DNA of 64,000 nucleotides from contig CBDEUR010000003.1 in NCBI GenBank assembly GCA_965243345.1, forward strand, positions 3,844,001 through 3,908,000, given 5' to 3'. The notes below the pieces were generated by a model. It worked only from the letters and a program-made list of their open reading frames with translations. It was not told the DNA's origin and made no database searches. The number at the start of each line of letters is the position of its first letter. Position 1 is the first letter of the stretch. A program made the translations under genes and the position numbers. Below, piece by piece: positions 61,774 through 64,000 of the stretch. The stretch comes from Bin52 sp965243345. GTDB taxonomy: Bacteria; Pseudomonadota; Alphaproteobacteria; Thalassobaculales; Thalassobaculaceae.

Positions 61774-63240
61774 ATGCCCCGGAGCCGCCCGAACATCCTG
61801 TTCCTGTTTTCCGACGAGCACGACCCCCGGCACATGGGCGTGAGCGGCTCGCCGCTCGCCCACACCCCGCACATGGACGCCCTTGCCGCACGCGGGACCC
61901 GGTTCGTCAACGCGTACACGCCGAGCCCGATCTGCGTGCCCGCACGGGCCTCGCTCGCGACCGGGCTGGACGTGCATGACATCCGCTGCTGGGACAATGC
62001 GCTTGCCTACGACGGCCGGGTGCCCGGCTGGGGTCACGTGATGCAGGCACACGGCCATCGCGTCGAGTCGATCGGCAAGCTGCACTACACCAACGAGACC
62101 GATGATACCGGGTTTGGCGCCCAGCACCTCGCCATGCACATCTGGGAGGGAATCGGCCAGGTCTGGGGCTCGGTGCGCGACCCGTTGCCCTCCCGGCCCC
62201 GCGGCCGCGTCATGCTGAAGAACATCGGCCCGGGCTGGAGCAACTACAACCAGTTCGACACCGACGTGGCCGCGGCGGCCGCGGACTGGCTGCGCGAGCG
62301 GGCCGCGTCGCCGGACGGGAAGCCCTGGTGCCTGTTCGTCGGCCTGGTGGCGCCGCATTTCCCCCTGGTGGCGCCGCAGTCGTACTTCGACCGCTACCCG
62401 CCCGATGCCATCGAGCCGTCCAAGCTGCTGCCGGCTAACGGCCATGCCCACCACCCGTGGATCGCGCGGCGCGAGGACTACGTCTGCGAGGAAATCCACT
62501 TCCACGGCCGCCCGGATCGCCGCCGGCTGGCGATCGCCGGCTACCTTGCGCTCACGACATTCGTCGACGAGAAGATCGGCGAGATCATGACCGCGCTCGG
62601 GGAGACCGGCCTCGAGGACGACACGCTGGTGGTCTACAGCTCGGACCACGGCGACAATCTCGGCGCCAGGGGCCTGTGGGGCAAGTCCAACCTGTACCGG
62701 GAGTCGGTCTGCGTCCCGCTGATCATGGCCGGTCCCGGGATCCCCGCCGGCCGCGTGGCCTGGACGCCGGCAAGCCTCGTCGACCTGCACGCGACCTTCC
62801 TCGACGCCCTGGGACTGCCCGATGTCGAGGACGAACGTCAGCGCGCCTCGCGATCGCTGTTCGAGCTGGCGGGTGCCGGCGATCACGGGCGCACGGTGAT
62901 GAGCCAGTATCACGCGGTCGGCGCACCGACCGGCGCGTTCATGGTTGCCGACGCGCGCTACAAGTACCACTGGTACGTCGACTACCCGCCGGAACTGTTC
63001 GACCTGCGGTTCGATCCCGAGGAGACCCGCAACCGTGCCGGGGAACCGGAATACCGGGATGTTCGCGAGCGCCTGCACGCGGCACTGCTCGCGCACCTGG
63101 GAGGGCGCACCCCCGAACAGGTCGACCGGATGGCCAAGGATGACCAGAACGAGCTGGTGCAGCGTTACGGCGGCCCGGTTGCCGCGCTCGAAGCCGGAAC
63201 ACCGGCCGCAACGCCGGTGCCCGGAAAGGGGCACGAGTAA
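61774..63240 (+). CDS. Sulfatase (type I, CxPxR)
   Basis: An arylsulfatase/choline-sulfatase-like hydrolase of 488 residues from ATG 61774. Metal-binding residues are in PNILFLFSDEHDPRHMG. The formylglycine signature is PICVPARASLATG, with Cys54 and Arg58. SSDHGDNLGARGLWGKSNLYRE supplies the second metal/active-site block. There is no signal peptide, so a cytoplasmic enzyme is likely. Phosphonate monoester hydrolases share this fold. It lies between metK and trmB, which are usually adjacent. Confidence 0.92.
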   Translation: MPRSRPNILFLFSDEHDPRHMGVSGSPLAHTPHMDALAARGTRFVNAYTPSPICVPARASLATGLDVHDIRCWDNALAYDGRVPGWGHVMQAHGHRVESIGKLHYTNETDDTGFGAQHLAMHIWEGIGQVWGSVRDPLPSRPRGRVMLKNIGPGWSNYNQFDTDVAAAAADWLRERAASPDGKPWCLFVGLVAPHFPLVAPQSYFDRYPPDAIEPSKLLPANGHAHHPWIARREDYVCEEIHFHGRPDRRRLAIAGYLALTTFVDEKIGEIMTALGETGLEDDTLVVYSSDHGDNLGARGLWGKSNLYRESVCVPLIMAGPGIPAGRVAWTPASLVDLHATFLDALGLPDVEDERQRASRSLFELAGAGDHGRTVMSQYHAVGAPTGAFMVADARYKYHWYVDYPPELFDLRFDPEETRNRAGEPEYRDVRERLHAALLAHLGGRTPEQVDRMAKDDQNELVQRYGGPVAALEAGTPAATPVPGKGHE

Positions 63241-63243
63241 CCC

Positions 63244-63981
63244 GTGCCCCGGGACCGGGAGCCCCGATCGGTGACGGCGGATCCCGTGCCGGGCGCGCCG
63301 CCCTGGCCGGTGTTTCGCGGCCGTCGCCGCGGCCGCCGTCTGCGCGGGGGCCGTGCCCGGCTGCTCGCGGAACGGCTTCCCGCCTGCGAGATCCGGCTCG
63401 ACGACGTGGCGGAGGACTTCGATCCCGCGGGGCTGTTTGGCGTGCCGCCGCGCGAGACCTGGCTCGAGATCGGTTTCGGGGCGGGCGAGCATCTCGCATG
63501 GCAGGTCGCCAGTGCCCCGGACGTCGGCTTCATCGGCTGCGAGCCGTGGATGAACGGCGTTGCCTCCCTGCTGCCCCGGCTCGAACAGGGCGAACTTGCC
63601 CGGGTCAGGATCCTTGCCGATGACGCGCGGCCGCTGCTGCCCCGGCTTCGTGCCGCGAGCATCGCCAGGATCTTCGTGCTGTTTCCGGATCCGTGGCCGA
63701 AGCGGCGCCACGCCGCCCGGCGTGTCGTCCAGCACCACTCGGTCGCGCAGTTCGCCCGGCTGCTGCGCCCGGGCGGCGAACTGCGGCTTGCCACCGATGA
63801 TGGCGGCTACCTGCGATGGATGCTGGAACACATGGGCGCGAGCCCGCAGTTCGAGTGGCTGGCGCGGCGGGCATGCGACTGGCGCGAACGGCCCGCGGAC
63901 TGGCCGGAGACCCGCTACGAGGCCAAGGCCCGTGCCGCCGGCCGCCAGCCGGTGTTCCTGCGCTACCGGCGCCGGCACTGA
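63244..63981 (+). CDS. trmB: tRNA (guanine46-N7)-methyltransferase
   Basis: A SAM-dependent methyltransferase producing m7G46, 245 residues from GTG 63244. It has the SAM motif TWLEIGFGAGEHLAWQVA, FIGCEPWMNGVASLL and the family signature IFVLFPDPWPKRRHAARR, with LRPGGELRLATDDGGYLRWMLEHM. The C-terminus reads DWPETRYEAKARAAGRQPVFLRYRR. It starts 3 bases after the sulfatase stop. Confidence 0.96.
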   Translation: MPRDREPRSVTADPVPGAPPWPVFRGRRRGRRLRGGRARLLAERLPACEIRLDDVAEDFDPAGLFGVPPRETWLEIGFGAGEHLAWQVASAPDVGFIGCEPWMNGVASLLPRLEQGELARVRILADDARPLLPRLRAASIARIFVLFPDPWPKRRHAARRVVQHHSVAQFARLLRPGGELRLATDDGGYLRWMLEHMGASPQFEWLARRACDWRERPADWPETRYEAKARAAGRQPVFLRYRRRH

Positions 63982-63996
63982 GAAAGGCGCCGGCGC
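63969..63996 (+). terminator. GC-rich hairpin at the trmB stop
   Basis: GCGCCGGC (63969-63976) pairs with GCCGGCGC (63989-63996) around a 12-base loop containing the trmB stop. No T-run is visible before the window ends, so termination is only a possibility. Confidence 0.3.
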
Positions 63997-64000
63997 GAAC

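Noticed and set aside
61486..63978. 830-codon minus-strand open frame opposite the sulfatase and trmB
   Set aside because: It is antisense to two genes with clear motifs; its sequence is repetitive in Arg, Gly and Pro with no domain, as expected for a high-GC shadow frame.

Overview
The window looks like chromosomal DNA of a GC-rich alphaproteobacterium, probably of the Rhodospirillales kind. This is inferred from gene content and order: mnmE-mnmG-rsmG-parA-parB with perfect parS sites, a hemE / PEP-synthase-regulator (RP001-type) divergent pair next to maf-coaE-dnaQ-secB, a MucR/Ros regulator, ornithine-lipid genes, and the block miaB-phoH-ybeY-tlyC-lnt-metK-trmB. No rRNA, CRISPR array or intact insertion sequence was found. 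One tRNA gene (Arg, anticodon CCG) is present.

Region 1 (1-9.4 kb, all minus strand) is an accessory export cassette. It runs from an RND/MMPL exporter through a short HlyD-like adaptor and a C39-peptidase ABC transporter to a second, long NHLM-type ABC transporter. It ends in a gene cut by the left window edge. That last gene joins a nitrile-hydratase-like leader domain (NHLP type, as in RiPP precursors) through a Pro/Gly linker with Gly-Gly steps to what looks like an alpha/alpha-toroid (squalene/terpene-cyclase-like) domain. A protease-exporter next to a leader-tagged enzyme-sized protein is the most unusual system here.

Region 2 (9.4-17 kb) holds a 1.3 kb gene-poor stretch with an AT-rich island, then parB, parA, rsmG, mnmG and mnmE. 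Four perfect parS sites lie within 4.6 kb. Region 3 (17-25 kb) is metabolic: a monooxygenase-like small protein, a SulP anion transporter, a GFA-fold protein, a Rieske oxygenase, a gamma-glutamylpolyamine-synthetase-like enzyme, a dienelactone hydrolase and a quinone reductase. Region 4 (25-34 kb) is mostly housekeeping: murJ, glnD, a VOC protein, an SH3 protein, a 2-hydroxyacid dehydrogenase, moeB, dut, coaBC, a CHCC zinc-finger protein and tRNA-Arg.

Region 5 (34.1-37.5 kb) follows the tRNA gene and looks like a small island: an uncharacterised conserved protein, a parE relic, a possible transposase tail, an inositol-dehydrogenase-like gene and an intact parDE pair. Region 6 (37.6-46.3 kb) has a split-barrel flavoprotein, an ABC-2 exporter, secB, dnaQ, coaE, maf, the PEP-synthase regulator, a probable replication-origin spacer, hemE, hemJ and rho. 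Region 7 (46.3-52.1 kb) carries trpS, an Nfu scaffold, a Bax-like glucosaminidase, a polysaccharide deacetylase, tsaB, rimI and mucR. Region 8 (52.2-64 kb) carries an OlsB/OlsA-like acyltransferase pair and the miaB-to-metK block. A divergent oxidoreductase/sulfatase pair sits between metK and trmB.

Many adjacent genes overlap by 1-4 bases (GTGA, ATGA, TGATG), which was used to choose starts. All calls come from reading the translated sequence; no database search was run.
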